This document shows, one piece after another, positions 54,351-64,000 of a stretch of DNA of 64,000 bases. The notes under the pieces are model-generated. The model was not told where the DNA came from. It worked only from the letters and a program-made list of their open reading frames with translations, and ran no database searches. The stretch lies in the NCBI RefSeq assembly GCF_024362695.1, contig NW_026063268.1, forward strand, positions 124,001 through 188,000. Direction: 5' to 3'. The position numbers were made by a program, and so were the translations under genes. How positions within the stretch are numbered: the stretch's first letter is position 1; every line of letters begins with the position of its first letter. This stretch comes from Pectinophora gossypiella. Lineage: Eukaryota; Arthropoda; Insecta; Lepidoptera; Gelechiidae.

Positions 54351-55713
54351 GTATTGTTTAATTCACTTTTTATTTGTTTGAAACTGCGCTTTTAGTGGAA
54401 TAATGGACGACAGTTATAAATTGCTAGCGGGTCTGCACGACAACCTTGTCGCGTACGGCGCCATTTATATCGAGAGCTTCGACTAATAAACGCAGCAAAT
54501 GTAGTAACATAGGTAGACGTCGAACGGCTATTGGTTATCATAGAAACTTAATTATTAAGATAGTTTTCATTTAGTCAAATCAGTAACGTTTGTAGTAGAA
54601 TTTGTATGAAACCGTGTACCGTGAAAACGTCATAGAAAAACGTGAACGTGAAAACATTGTTGAGTTTTTCTTAATTAAAAGTAGTACACATTGAGTACTT
54701 AATGCATTTCGCGATGGATGTACCTCTGACAACTATAAATTGACTACTGTTGTAGTCATGCGCTTATGTTGATTTTTCAATTTATTTATATTTCAGAAAC
54801 ACCATCAATTTCGCCCGAACCGAACCCAACAAGTCTGGGCAGGAAGCAGAATTTAAAAAAGCTGCTCCCTTGTCCACATTGCAACAAGACATTCATAAAG
54901 AAAGGCCATTGGACCCGCCACCAGGCCGTGCACAGCGGCGCGAAACATTTCACTTGCGACATATGCCAGAAACAATTCACAGCCAAATCAAACCTTGTGC
55001 GGCATAAACACATACATACAGGCTTTAAACCGTTCTCCTGTGACACCTGCGGGAAGACCTTCATTGAAAAGTCCTATTTAGTCGCGCATTTAAAGACCCA
55101 CATAGGTTTAAAAACTTTCAAATGCTCGGAGTGCAATAAAGGATTTTTAGATAGAGCTCATTTGTTAAGACACGAGCGAGTTCACACAGGGGCAAGACCG
55201 TATCAGTGTGCGGTCTGTCATAAACAGTTTACTCAAAGCGCTCACCTAAGTTGCCATAAGAAAATCCATTTAACGAAGAAGGTTTATTACTGTGACATCT
55301 GTAAACAAGGTTTCATTGACTTGAAAGACCTTTTTGAGCACAACAAAGTCCATATAGGGGAAAAGGCGTTCAGCTGTGAGGTTTGCCATAGGCAATTCAG
55401 CCAGAATTCTCACTTAGCGGATCATATGAGAATCCACAACGGTTTACGGCCATTTATATGCTTTATTTGCAACAAGACATTCAGCCAAAGCTCAACGTTG
55501 AATCGTCATGTCAAAATACACAGCGGGGAAAAGCCGTTTACATGTGAAATATGTCAAAAGAAATTCGGTCAGAAATCGCATCTGACCAAGCATTACTTGA
55601 TGCACAGTAAACACAGTCATATTCAAGTGACCGAACTGATTGAGAAGTTAAACCAAAAAATTTTAAATAACAGTACGGAAGGTGTAGGCGATGAAATTAT
55701 AATAGGCACATAA
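53855..55713 (+). CDS. C2H2 zinc-finger protein, nine fingers, two coding exons
   Basis: Join of 53855-54350 and 54797-55713, 470 residues, GT-AG intron of 446 bp in phase 1. Residues 1-165 are acidic and polar, with an acidic run (DDDEEEEREKE) and three psi-K-x-E sumoylation consensus sites (K31, K111, K143). Residues 191-440 hold nine C2H2 fingers of the C-x2-C-x12-H-x3-H type. Several linkers depart from TGEKP (e.g. IGLKTFK, LTKKVYY, NGLRPFI). There is no ZAD in these exons. Expected to be a nuclear sequence-specific DNA-binding protein; target and role unknown. Upstream coding exons cannot be excluded, though ATG 53855 is preceded by in-frame stops. Confidence 0.88.
54425..54560. repeat. 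Repeat in the intron of the nine-finger gene
   Basis: 'gcttcgactaataaacgcag' and the inverted 'ggtagacgtcgaacggctat' resemble 24093-24150. Possibly an old foldback element. Confidence 0.45.
54797..55713 (+). CDS. Nine-finger gene, coding exon 2
   Basis: Acceptor tttatatttcag ends at 54796. Contains all nine fingers and the stop at 55711. Candidate poly(A) signals AATAAA occur at 56878 and 56913, after two MITEs. Confidence 0.9.
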
Positions 55714-55956
55714 AGTATTAGGGACTAGGTATATTATTGTATTTTTTTTCTTAATGTATTGCAGATGAAGTGTAGATAAAGAGTATTAACTCATACTCCT
55801 TAATTCCGGACACCTAGTGCCTATTTTGGTGCACAGAAACTTAATCTAATTTTACTTTGACAGCTCTGAAATTAATGCCATTCTTCACTTATGATACGTG
55901 CAAGAAAGTGACGCAACTACTTTTAGTCCTGTCAAATTGGTGTGATAGGGCCATTG

Positions 55957-56322
55957 GCCCCGATTCCTGCAGAGACATCTTAAATTTATTTTAAGTTATA
56001 CCTGTCATTTTCTTATCCACCGAAAAGGAAAGGGACATATAATCGACAGGCATAAAATTTATAGAACACACGTCAATTTTAGGCAGGACTTTTAAAAGCC
56101 CACCCAAATTTATATATTGGCCAATAACCCGACAGAAGTAAGTTGACAGCACACGTCAAACGGGTTGCGTACCAGCGAGATGCCTATTTTATTCGCCCGG
56201 GTTATTCATTCATTTTAACATTAACCGTTGCCAATCATCCGTCTCTTTCCTTTTCGACGGTGAAGAAAATGACAGGTATAACTTAAAATAAAATTAGGAT
56301 GTGTCTGCAGGAATCGGGGCTA
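55957..56322. mobile_element. Long-TIR MITE, full copy
   Basis: Arms 'ggccccgattcctgcagaga' and 'gtgtctgcaggaatcggggc' about 85 bp long enclose 'ccaataacccgacagaagta' and 'cgcccgggttattcattcat'. Confidence 0.9.
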
Positions 56323-56383
56323 ATGTCAGGTTAAGTTTGTGTCCGACTGAATTGACGCCAGCAGTGCAAACGTGCAACTGTAA

Positions 56384-56675
56384 GGCCGTGGACCCATGTC
56401 TACGGTGCGGCACAGCCCTACCACCGGTACGCGTCACGACCGGTGGCAACCATAATTCCAAAATAACAGTTTTTGTCTTGATAAGGACCGCGAAATCAAA
56501 AAGACGACGTCTAAAACGTCTGAGATTTTATGCAAATAAAATGAACACGTGCGCATTATGCAACAGTAAAACACAAACTAGCGAACAGTGCGCTAGCAGC
56601 GCAACCTTCTGCCAATGGCGGCGCCGTGCCGGCCCACGGCGGCCGGTGCCGCGCCGCAGACATGTGTCCACGGCC
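56384..56675. mobile_element. PIF/Harbinger-like MITE with TAA duplication
   Basis: Inverted ends 'ggccgtggacccatgtctac' and the inverse of 'gcagacatgtgtccacggcc', about 30 bp, flanked by TAA on both sides (56381-56383 and 56676-56678). GC-rich arms, non-coding middle. A 3-bp TWA duplication fits PIF/Harbinger. Confidence 0.8.
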
Positions 56676-57395
56676 TAACCGGAGCACGGACCTCATGTAA
56701 CGCGCGCGACGCGATACTGGTTTCAGGCAGGCACTTATGTTGATAAATTAATGATAATTGTTTTTTCAGTGGATTGGATGTGCATTTTTATATTAAAAAA
56801 ATATTGGAAGAAGTCTGTGTTTTAGACAGATAAATGTTAATATAGTTGTAATAGTTATAAGTTATGTATTCAAAGCAATAAATGTAATGACAAAACATTT
56901 TGTAGCAATTGAATAAAGATTTAAGACGTAAGAACATTCACTTCTTTTTTTTGACGTGACTTATTGTAGATTTGCCGCAGATGGCATTAACTACTTGGCC
57001 GGACAAATGGGGAGCGCTGACGGCTTTCACTCCGTACAACGTTTAAGACAACACGCCTGAGGGTGCCCAGTTGGGCGCGAACCTCGGCTTAGGGTGTCGT
57101 CAGAGACGGCGATACGGCTTACCTATCACGTAGGTCTAACAGAAAATTCGGTGAGGTGTGGGTACTTAGTTCATCTTGCGATGGATGTATCTCTGACTAT
57201 CCCAATTGAGATCTTGTGAGATTATTTTATACTAAGGAAGTAACTGTCTGCCTTTAATGTTTCTGCTACCTTTAAAACATTGGTAAAACACCTCCACCAA
57301 CACACAGCATGGTAGAATCATGTTTTGGGTGGAATACATTACCCCATCCGGTTGATTGAGTTGTGGGGAGGCCCGTGGCTAGCTAGCACGGTGTA
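56676..57395. other. Intergenic sequence with repeat pieces
   Basis: 56945-57115 is the LINE tail of 31047-31316 (minus). 57125-57205 is the inverse of 5955-6035. 57285-57390 is a mutated variant 2 SINE tail. The rest is AT-rich and without gene signal. Confidence 0.55.
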
Positions 57396-57801
57396 AGACG
57401 TAAGTTGTTGCTGGCTTGTATACCTTTTTACGCGCCCAGTTACGGTTAAAAATGTTAGAGTGTGTAATATAAAGTCAAACAGTCTCGAGTATAATCGATT
57501 TTTTAAATTATAACTTCTCGATTTTAGAATTTTTAACCATACCGAATAGTACTGACCACATCACTACCCTTGTTGTTTTTTTAATTTTCCTTGTCAATTT
57601 ATGCGTTTTACCTGTAACAAAAGTGGCGATATATGCAAAGTTAATAAGGGAAACGCTGATAAGTTTGTATTACCACTATCTCTTTCTATTCCTCTGATAA
57701 TGTTCTAATTAAAACAAACGATACCAATTCGTGTACTTTCGCTTTCCTATTAGCATTTTCAGGCAATTAAAAAGGATTTTTGACTAAAAACAATGTGAAA
57801 A
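57396..57801. other. Upstream region of the ZAD zinc-finger gene
   Basis: AT-rich. 'cgagtataatcgatttttta' and a near-inverse 'tataacttctcgattttag' occur at 57486-57530. No clear TATA or initiator was identified. Confidence 0.4.
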
Positions 57802-57942
57802 ATGTCTTCCGAGTGGAATATTAGCGGTTTGTGCCGCTGTTGTCATACTGAGGGCAACGTACGAAGTCTGGGGGCGCCGTATTCTTATGAAGGAACCGAA
57901 GAGATTTACTCTGTTATGTTGCGAGAAGCTTTTAATATTATT
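57802..57942 (+). CDS. ZAD gene exon 1
   Basis: ATG 57802 to donor GTAAGT, 47 codons, phase 0. First half of the ZAD, with LCRCCHTEGN. Confidence 0.88.
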
Positions 57943-60900
57943 GTAAGTATTTTAACTATATTTTCTTGTATATTCAGCTTCGTTATTATTTTTTCTATAT
58001 ATTGGTCATTTTTGCTTTATTTCTACTTTCATTACATGCTTATGGATAAAGAGATAGTCTAAGTATGATCCATACTGTTTATTACTCTACACTAATATTA
58101 TATATGCAAAAACAATTGATTGTCTGTAACCTTTTCACGCTTACAACCGCTGAACCGATTTTGATGAAATTTGGTATGGAGATAAAGAGAAAAAAAAACT
58201 AAATTTGAGTTTGGAGTGATGAAACCTAGCCAGTATTTACAATTTAGTTGAAAGAGTTAAAGAATGTTACATTACCGAATGCTGCTATTATGTGCGTACC
58301 ATGTTAGGTTTTATTAATAAAATAAACTATGATTGATCGTCAATACCTGAACCTGAGACGTAAGAAAAAGATTGTTGAAATCTTTATTTCCTCTACAAAA
58401 TACATTATTTTTTTTTACTATGATGTCTTTATGTATTTAATTATTAATATGTTATATGTTTTTTTTGTTCTGCTTGAATCACCCGATTGTCCGAAAAAGT
58501 AAGATGATTCCGTGTTTCGGAGGGCATGTTAAGCCGTTGGGTCCCGGCTATTAGCCGTAAAAACACCTCCACCAACCCGCATTGGAGCAGCGTGGTGGAG
58601 TATGCTCCATACCCCCTCCGGTTGGTTGAGGGGAGGCCTGTGCCCAGCAGTGGGACGTATATAGGCTGTTTATGTTATGTTTTATTTTAAATTTTAATTT
58701 TGTGAAATACAATTATGTAATATTTTTTTATTGAATATACGTACAAAGTACAAATACTTAGTGTACATTATTTTATAAACTATATTATTGTATTTATAGA
58801 TTTAGGTAAATTAATGCTTCATAATATTACAATTTAAATAAATACCTACTTAAAATAGGTATTTGTAAACTTTATAATACTTTATTTAAAAAAAAAAAAA
58901 AAATATATTATTGTAATTTTTCCAGATAACCCCCACAATGGGAGAGAACAGTGCATCTACCTACTGTATATGCGTCGCCTGCGCACCCCGGTTGCGCGAT
59001 GCCGTGCAGTTTCGGAGACAAGTCCTAGCTAGTGAAGAGAAGTTCGCCGAGTATTACAGTAAAGGTTAATATTGGTGGTTGTGTAATATAAAAAAAATAA
59101 AGAAAAAAACAAAGAACTCCAAAGTAATAGAAGTTGTACAGCTTAAACGGGATAATTACCTATTTTCTCATTACTCTAGTACATAATTATTCTAAAATAC
59201 AATGTAATGATATTTGGATCAAATTATGAATAGAATTATGTTGATTTTGATCAGAATAATAATGGGTGGAAGATGTAAGTGTGCCTGGGTGTAATAAAAA
59301 TTCAAAAAGTCATCATTTGTACTCAAAAACAAAGGTAAAAGATGCATGTGTCTGTTATCCATGAAGTTTGAAGGTTAAACAAAGGAAAATATATACAACG
59401 CCATCTATATTGTTTTTGAGGAAAGTAGCCTGAAAAATCCCTTATTAAAAATAAAGAAAAAAAAAACATCATCTCAATATCGACCCTAGATAATAATAAG
59501 GTGTTACTCGTTATACTACATGGGTGAATCTCAAAATTTCAAGTTTGGTGGCGAAATTTTATATTATTTTTTCGTGAAAAATTGGGTTCCGACATGAAAA
59601 AGATCCAAAAGGATCCTCGGTTCCGACATGAAAAAGGAATTTTTCAATTCCCAATTTTCCCAATTTTTCACGAAAAAATTATATGACAGTCGCCACCAAA
59701 CTTGACACATTTTGATATTCACTTAATTTTTTTTATTTACAAAAAAAAATAATTTTAATTACTGTTTCAGGGTTTCCTACATTCGAAAATGACGTCAAAA
59801 CTGAGGATGAACCACGTGAAGGTAATCAAATTGTACTTTTTCGGACAATCAGGTGATTCAAGCCTGAAAAGTCCTTACCAAACAAAGGACAGTCTCACAA
59901 AGTGATTTCGACAATGTCCCCATCGGGAATCGAACCCGGACCTCCAGATCGTGAGCCTAACGCTCTAACCACTAGACCACGGAGGCTGTTACCGTTCTAT
60001 ACGTAGTATTATTCTATGACTTAAAAAATGAATATTTTACAATAATTTCAGTCGTTAAAGAAGAGGACCATCAGAGCATTGATGACGTGGAAGATAGCAT
60101 GGATCACGATGGTGAGATATTAATTTATAGCATGGTATAACCTCGTAAAGTCGAGGTTTCTAGACACAATAGTAAAACAATGGAGTTTGGATTTTAAAAG
60201 GACTGTCGGCGACTTACACCCCGTACAAGTACATACCCCGGTACATGTTATTATTGAAAATTAACTGAATTACTGACTAATGTATTTAATTACTATTACT
60301 TGTTACATATATAAAAATCATTGAAACTGTAAGTAAATCTTTTACTAAAAGTTCAAAATTTCCTTGCAAAGTAGATATAAAAACATAGGTCGTGGGTAAT
60401 TTATTTTTTACGAAATGGCAACACACGGTGGGATGAAGTCAGCTGGGCTAACCTTGAAATGTTAGCTGTCACTTTTGTGCATACCTGCGGGCTTAGCACC
60501 GTAAGGACGCGACTCTTTCTCGCCGCATCTGTCTCTTTCTGTGCAGTACTGTGAGAGAGTGACGGGTGACGTATGTCGAAGCGAGTAAGACTCGCACGCT
60601 TACGGTGCTAAGCCCGTTAGTTTTCTTATACCTACCATGATTTATAGATGAGAAATCAGAATCATTTATTCAACGTAATTATCATGGATAAACTTGTTGA
60701 AGGTCAATGTAACATTTTTGAATTTACGTCATTTTGCAAGGTGTTATGGCTGAGGAGAAAAAATGACAAGAAACTGCAACAGCAACACATCTTTTAAAAA
60801 CCAATGAGGATATACATTACAAGTTATTTAATAACTAGAGGAACACATTCAATACCAGACATTTTTATCATTTAGGTAGTCATTAATCTTATAATAAGCT

Positions 60901-63900
60901 TTTTTACATAAAGTAAGCTTCACGTGAGCTTTAAATTTATTTTCTGACAAATTTAAAATATTATCTGGTATTTTATTGTAAAAACGTATACATAACCCCA
61001 AAAAAGATGAATTTAATTTACTTAATCTAGAATTTTGAATAGCAATTTTATGTTTATTTCTTGTATTGTAATATAAGAAAATAAATTCGGATTCTGTGGT
61101 TTAGATCCTGACCGGGAATTCGAACCATTAACACTCGCTTTTAAGTCTTCACATGGAGATAATGATCATCTTAGAGAGGAAATTTCCAGGCAACATTCCT
61201 TAAAAACAATATAGATGGGGCTGTGAAGATGTCCTTAGTTTAACGGCCAATAACCCGACAGAATTAAGTTGACAGCACACGTCAAACGGGTTGCATACCT
61301 ACCAGCGAGATGCCTATTTTAAAATTTACAGTTTTCAATTACCCGTCCCTTTCCTTTACGGTGGATAAGAAAATGACGGGTATAACTTAACATAAAATTA
61401 GGAGGTGTCTGCAGGAATCGGGGCCGTTATTGTGCAACTGATTTCAGATGACAATCTACCCTCGATGGAGATATTCATTCAGCCGGTGCTAGACCTTGAG
61501 GACCAGCCACTCTCCGTGCTGGCAGCCAGCAAGATCAAACGCGATCAAGATGGTAGGTTTCATAAACGTCTAACTTTTAGTATGTGTATGTATGTCACCT
61601 CACGGTTGTCTGGAAGAAATCGCTTTAAGCGATAAGGCCGCCATTTACCATGTACTTAGTTAAGAGTCTTTTTGTAATTGTTTCTTTTTATTTTGGTGTA
61701 ATAAAGTGGATTTGTATTGTATTGTATGTCAGAATCGAAGCAAATTGAATTGGGTCATTTTGATTACTAAATAAAGACACATTAAAAAGAATTAAGAATG
61801 CTACACCGTCAAGAGCGTGGCTCTTAAATTAGTGATGAATAAGAGTTATACCACTTACCGATGCATGTTGAGCCGCAGATATACAAAGGAATTCGTCGCA
61901 CATAGTCCCAGCAGTGTTTTTAATATATCACTATTTTCACAAATGAAACTGACTAATTTTTGTATCACTTAACACACACAAAATAGTACAAAATTAATCA
62001 AAATATCCTTCCAGATACAGAGTGTTAGTGACATCGTAACGAATACTGAGGGGGATGATTCGGAATGATTCTGAGTCGATATCAAGTGGAATTTTCTCTG
62101 AAAATTCACGTTTCTTTTTATGATTTTCGTATGCAAGTACTCAGAATTATGGTCTGAATCACCCATCATAGCATTCGTTACGATTTCACTAACACCTTGT
62201 ATGTAGAAAAATCACCGAAACTGAATTTTTATAAGTTGTCTGTACCGATTCGAAACTACCCTCTTCTTAAGTAATTTTTGTATAACCACTTATTAGAATA
62301 TTATAGTGCTCGACGAAATTGTATTCAAACGCGAAACTATTTGTAATCCGACCGAATCAAGGGACATGCGATAGGTGCCCGGGCTCTGTCCCATTTCGCA
62401 TTACGAGTCCCTGTAAATACCTACGAGGCGACGTCCGTCCCCCTTCGCGTTCCGATCGTAACTGAGCAACTGTCAGGCAGTCAAGTTAACATGATAATTA
62501 TATATTTTCTTATTACTTTTGTACAGTCATGATGAGCAATACCATGTACCCACTTTAGAACCCTGTCGCACTATCAGATTTGACATTTAATGAGGCTTAC
62601 GGTTTAAATTGTCAAACAAGTTAATGTGACATGGTTGCAAAGTGTATACATAAACTTTTTTTTTTTAAATATTAGTACTCGTGACCGTACATAATTATTC
62701 AAAAACGTGATCACACAAAAACCATTAATCAAGAATTGAACTGTATTTTTTTACAGACAATCCGAAATCGAATAAGAAAATCAAGAAGTTCCCCTGCACG
62801 TTTTGTCCGAAGACATTTTCTTACAACGGCTCGTTAGAACTTCATATGAAGATACATAGCGGAGAAAAGACGTACCGTTGCCTGCTCTGTGACACCAGGT
62901 ACGGACTCAACAGGGACTTAACCAAACACATAAGCGAATGCCACAATGAAAGCGGGAAATTCCCATGCAAGTTATGCACTGAAGTCTTCGATAAACCGAA
63001 TAAATTAAAAACTCATCTAAACGGCCACTCCGATCAGAAGTTCCGGTGCAGTTTCTGTGAGAAGGAGTTTCAACGGAAGAAGGGTCTGAAAGAACATTTG
63101 AAAGTGCATTCCGGTGAGAAGAAATATACATGTGACATTTGTAACAAGTCGTTTGGTCACAATCAGACGTTGAAGTCACACATTTTGACCCACACCGGGG
63201 AACGGCCTTATGTATGTGATGTATGTGGCAGACGGTTTCCACAACGGACACATCTCAAAAGACACATTTTCATAATCCATGCTGGAATTAAACCATACTC
63301 CTGCAACATATGCAGCAAACAGTTTTCTAGTAAAAGTTACTTAGCAATCCATGAAAGAGTTCACACTGGAGAGAAACCGTTCTCATGTGACGTTTGCAAG
63401 AAGAACTTTACAGCGTACACAACTTTGAAGGTCCACATGAGAGTTCATACAGGATTTAAACCGTACTCATGTAGTTTCTGCTCAAGACAGTTCGCTCAAA
63501 TGGCAAGTTTCAAGTTGCATGAACGGACCCACACCGGTGCTAAGCCGTACTCCTGTGAAGTTTGCCAGAAACGTTTCTCGGACAACGGGTATTTAAAAAT
63601 CCATAAAAGGATACATACAGATGAGAAGCCCTATTTATGTGAAGTGTGTAAACGGTCGTTTAGGGAGACGGGGCAGTTGAAGAGACATATGCAAATACAC
63701 ACCGGGATCAAACCTTATACATGCAAAATATGTAACAAGCAAATAGGTAACCTATCTAAACATATGAAAGTACATTCCGAAGAGAGACCATATAACTGTA
63801 ATGTCTGTCACAAGCAGTTTTCAATCAACGGTAACTTAAAATTGCATATGCGAATACACTCCGGTGAAAGATCAGTTACATGTGACCAATGTAACGGTCA

Positions 63901-63958
63901 TTTCAGTCAGAATAGTGGATTAAAAAAGCATAGGTGTGGGCAGGGTAAGAACGAATGA
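57802..63958 (+). CDS. ZAD-C2H2 zinc-finger protein, six exons, fourteen fingers
   Basis: Exons 57802-57942, 58926-59064, 59771-59821, 60052-60111, 61448-61552 and 62757-63958 join in phase to 565 residues. The ZAD, an arthropod dimerisation domain, spans exons 1 and 2 with cysteines C11/C14 and C63/C66. Exons 3-5 give an acidic linker with two sumoylation-type sites (K103 and K113). From C179 the last exon encodes fourteen C2H2 fingers. Finger 12 (from C488) has nine instead of twelve residues before its first histidine, and finger 14 ends H-R-C and lacks the second histidine. ZAD proteins are nuclear DNA-binding dimers, several of them architectural or insulator factors; the role of this one is unknown. 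Confidence 0.92.
58095..58195 (+). mobile_element. Helitron 5' fragment
   Basis: 'ctgaaccgattttgatgaaa' with 'tttggtatgg' and the 'tattatatatgcaaaaa' start, as in lepidopteran Helitron 5' regions. In intron 1 of the ZAD gene. Confidence 0.6.
58470..58682 (+). mobile_element. tRNA-type SINE variant 2, tail
   Basis: 'gcttgaatcacccgattgtc' to 'gacgtatataggctg', in intron 1 of the ZAD gene. Confidence 0.85.
58926..59064 (+). CDS. ZAD gene exon 2
   Basis: Acceptor tttttccag. Second half of the ZAD with YCICVAC and a long amphipathic helix. Donor AAAG|GTTAAT. Confidence 0.88.
59518..59730. mobile_element. Foldback element with internal direct repeat
   Basis: Arms 'caagtttggtggcga...ttttttcgtgaaaaattggg' are repeated inverted on the right. 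In the loop 'ggttccgacatgaaaaag' occurs twice. In intron 2 of the ZAD gene. Confidence 0.8.
59771..59821 (+). CDS. ZAD gene exon 3
   Basis: 51 bp, acceptor actgtttcag, donor GTAATC. Encodes an acidic stretch with DVKTEDEP. Confidence 0.8.
59839..59990 (-). mobile_element. tRNA-type SINE variant 2, 5' part
   Basis: Minus-strand head with gggttcgattccc and tggtctagtgg, filling most of the 230-bp intron 3. Confidence 0.85.
60052..60111 (+). CDS. ZAD gene exon 4
   Basis: 60 bp, acceptor aataatttcag, donor GTGAGA. Encodes VVKEEDHQSIDD and more acidic residues. The 230-bp intron before it is mostly a SINE head. Confidence 0.82.
60128..61052. mobile_element. Foldback element with nested MITE, then LINE tail
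   Basis: 60128-60640 is the family of 31540-32290 ('acgaaatggcaacacacggt'). At 60487-60613 a 127-bp MITE with inverted ends CGGGCTTAGCACCGTAAG is inserted in its right arm. 60652-61052 is the LINE tail also at 23535-23942. All lie in intron 4 of the ZAD gene. Confidence 0.8.
61242..61426. mobile_element. Long-TIR MITE, right half
   Basis: 'ccaataacccgacagaatta' to 'gtctgcaggaatcggggcc', directly before exon 5 of the ZAD gene. Left arm missing. Confidence 0.85.
61448..61552 (+). CDS. ZAD gene exon 5
   Basis: 105 bp, acceptor aactgatttcag, donor GTAGGT. Encodes an acidic/hydrophobic segment. The exon begins 22 bp after a MITE end. Confidence 0.82.
61553..62016. other. ZAD gene intron 5, first part
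   Basis: Contains the LINE end 'gaatgctacaccgtcaagag' at 61797 and an A-rich stretch at 61680. No exon. Confidence 0.5.
62017..62205. mobile_element. Foldback MITE, 'tgacatcgtaacgaa' family, full copy
   Basis: 'agagtgttagtgacatcgta' to 'gatttcactaacaccttgta', both arms present. Confidence 0.85.
62521..62692. mobile_element. Foldback MITE, 'gtcacgagca' family
   Basis: 'gtacagtcatgatgagcaat' to 'actcgtgaccgtac', ending 64 bp before exon 6 of the ZAD gene. Confidence 0.8.
62757..63958 (+). CDS. ZAD gene exon 6, all fingers
   Basis: Acceptor tatttttttacag. Fourteen C2H2 fingers, TGA at 63956. Confidence 0.95.
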
Positions 63959-63966
63959 AATGACAA

Positions 63967-64000
63967 TGGCCCCGATTCCTGCAGACACCTCCTAATTTTA
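63967..64000. mobile_element. Start of another long-TIR MITE
   Basis: 'ggccccgattcctgcagaca' begins 10 bp after the stop codon of the ZAD gene and runs off the window, so the 3' UTR probably carries a MITE. Confidence 0.75.

Noticed and set aside
56301..56678. 125-codon open frame after the nine-finger gene
   Set aside because: It begins in one MITE and ends in another. The arginine-rich end is the GC-rich terminal repeat of the Harbinger-like element.

Overview
The window is nuclear DNA of an insect, most probably a moth or butterfly. It is AT-rich, has spliced genes with GT-AG introns, and is crowded with transposable elements. The lepidopteran pointers are Helitron ends of the CTAGT type with the CGCGGACGAAGTCGCGGG hairpin, tRNA-derived and tRNA/5S-chimeric SINEs, a short TTAGG tract carrying R1-like LINE tails, and arthropod-type ZAD zinc-finger architecture. 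No bacterial, viral or organellar block is visible.

Positions 1-33,000 hold one host gene on the plus strand: a Kruppel-like factor (Klf). I assembled nine coding exons by eye (321-357, 3171-3223, 6087-6143, 14353-14434, 29616-29679, 30152-30226, 30683-30840, 31364-31477, 32695-32900). All joins agree in phase and give 281 residues, with a CtBP-type PVDLS motif near the N-terminus and three C-terminal C2H2 fingers. Its introns (the largest is 15.2 kb) are packed with SINEs, LINE fragments, foldback MITEs and Helitrons, many nested in one another.

Positions 33,000-52,600 form a transposon-filled intergenic block. Two apparently intact retrotransposons dominate it. One is a Ty3/gypsy element (35088-43228) with two LTRs of 1,132 bp, gag and pol, and a slippery heptamer exactly at the gag stop. 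The other is a DIRS1-type element (about 46282-51717) with inverted terminal repeats, an internal complementary region, a gag-like ORF, an RT/RNase H ORF and a tyrosine-recombinase ORF. A 400-bp retroposon of unknown origin occurs four times in the window, two of them in tandem against the right end of the DIRS element.

Positions 52,700-63,960 hold two C2H2 zinc-finger genes in tandem on the plus strand. The first has two coding exons, 470 residues and nine fingers. The second has six exons, 565 residues, an N-terminal ZAD dimerisation domain, an acidic linker and fourteen fingers. Both linkers carry consensus sumoylation motifs, and their introns again hold MITEs, some a few tens of bases from splice sites.

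All three host genes are predicted nuclear DNA-binding regulators; nothing ties them into one pathway beyond that. Exon calls rest on splice consensus, phase and domain continuity only, with no transcript evidence. Repeat families were recognised by comparing copies within the window and from general knowledge of lepidopteran repeats, so family names are provisional.
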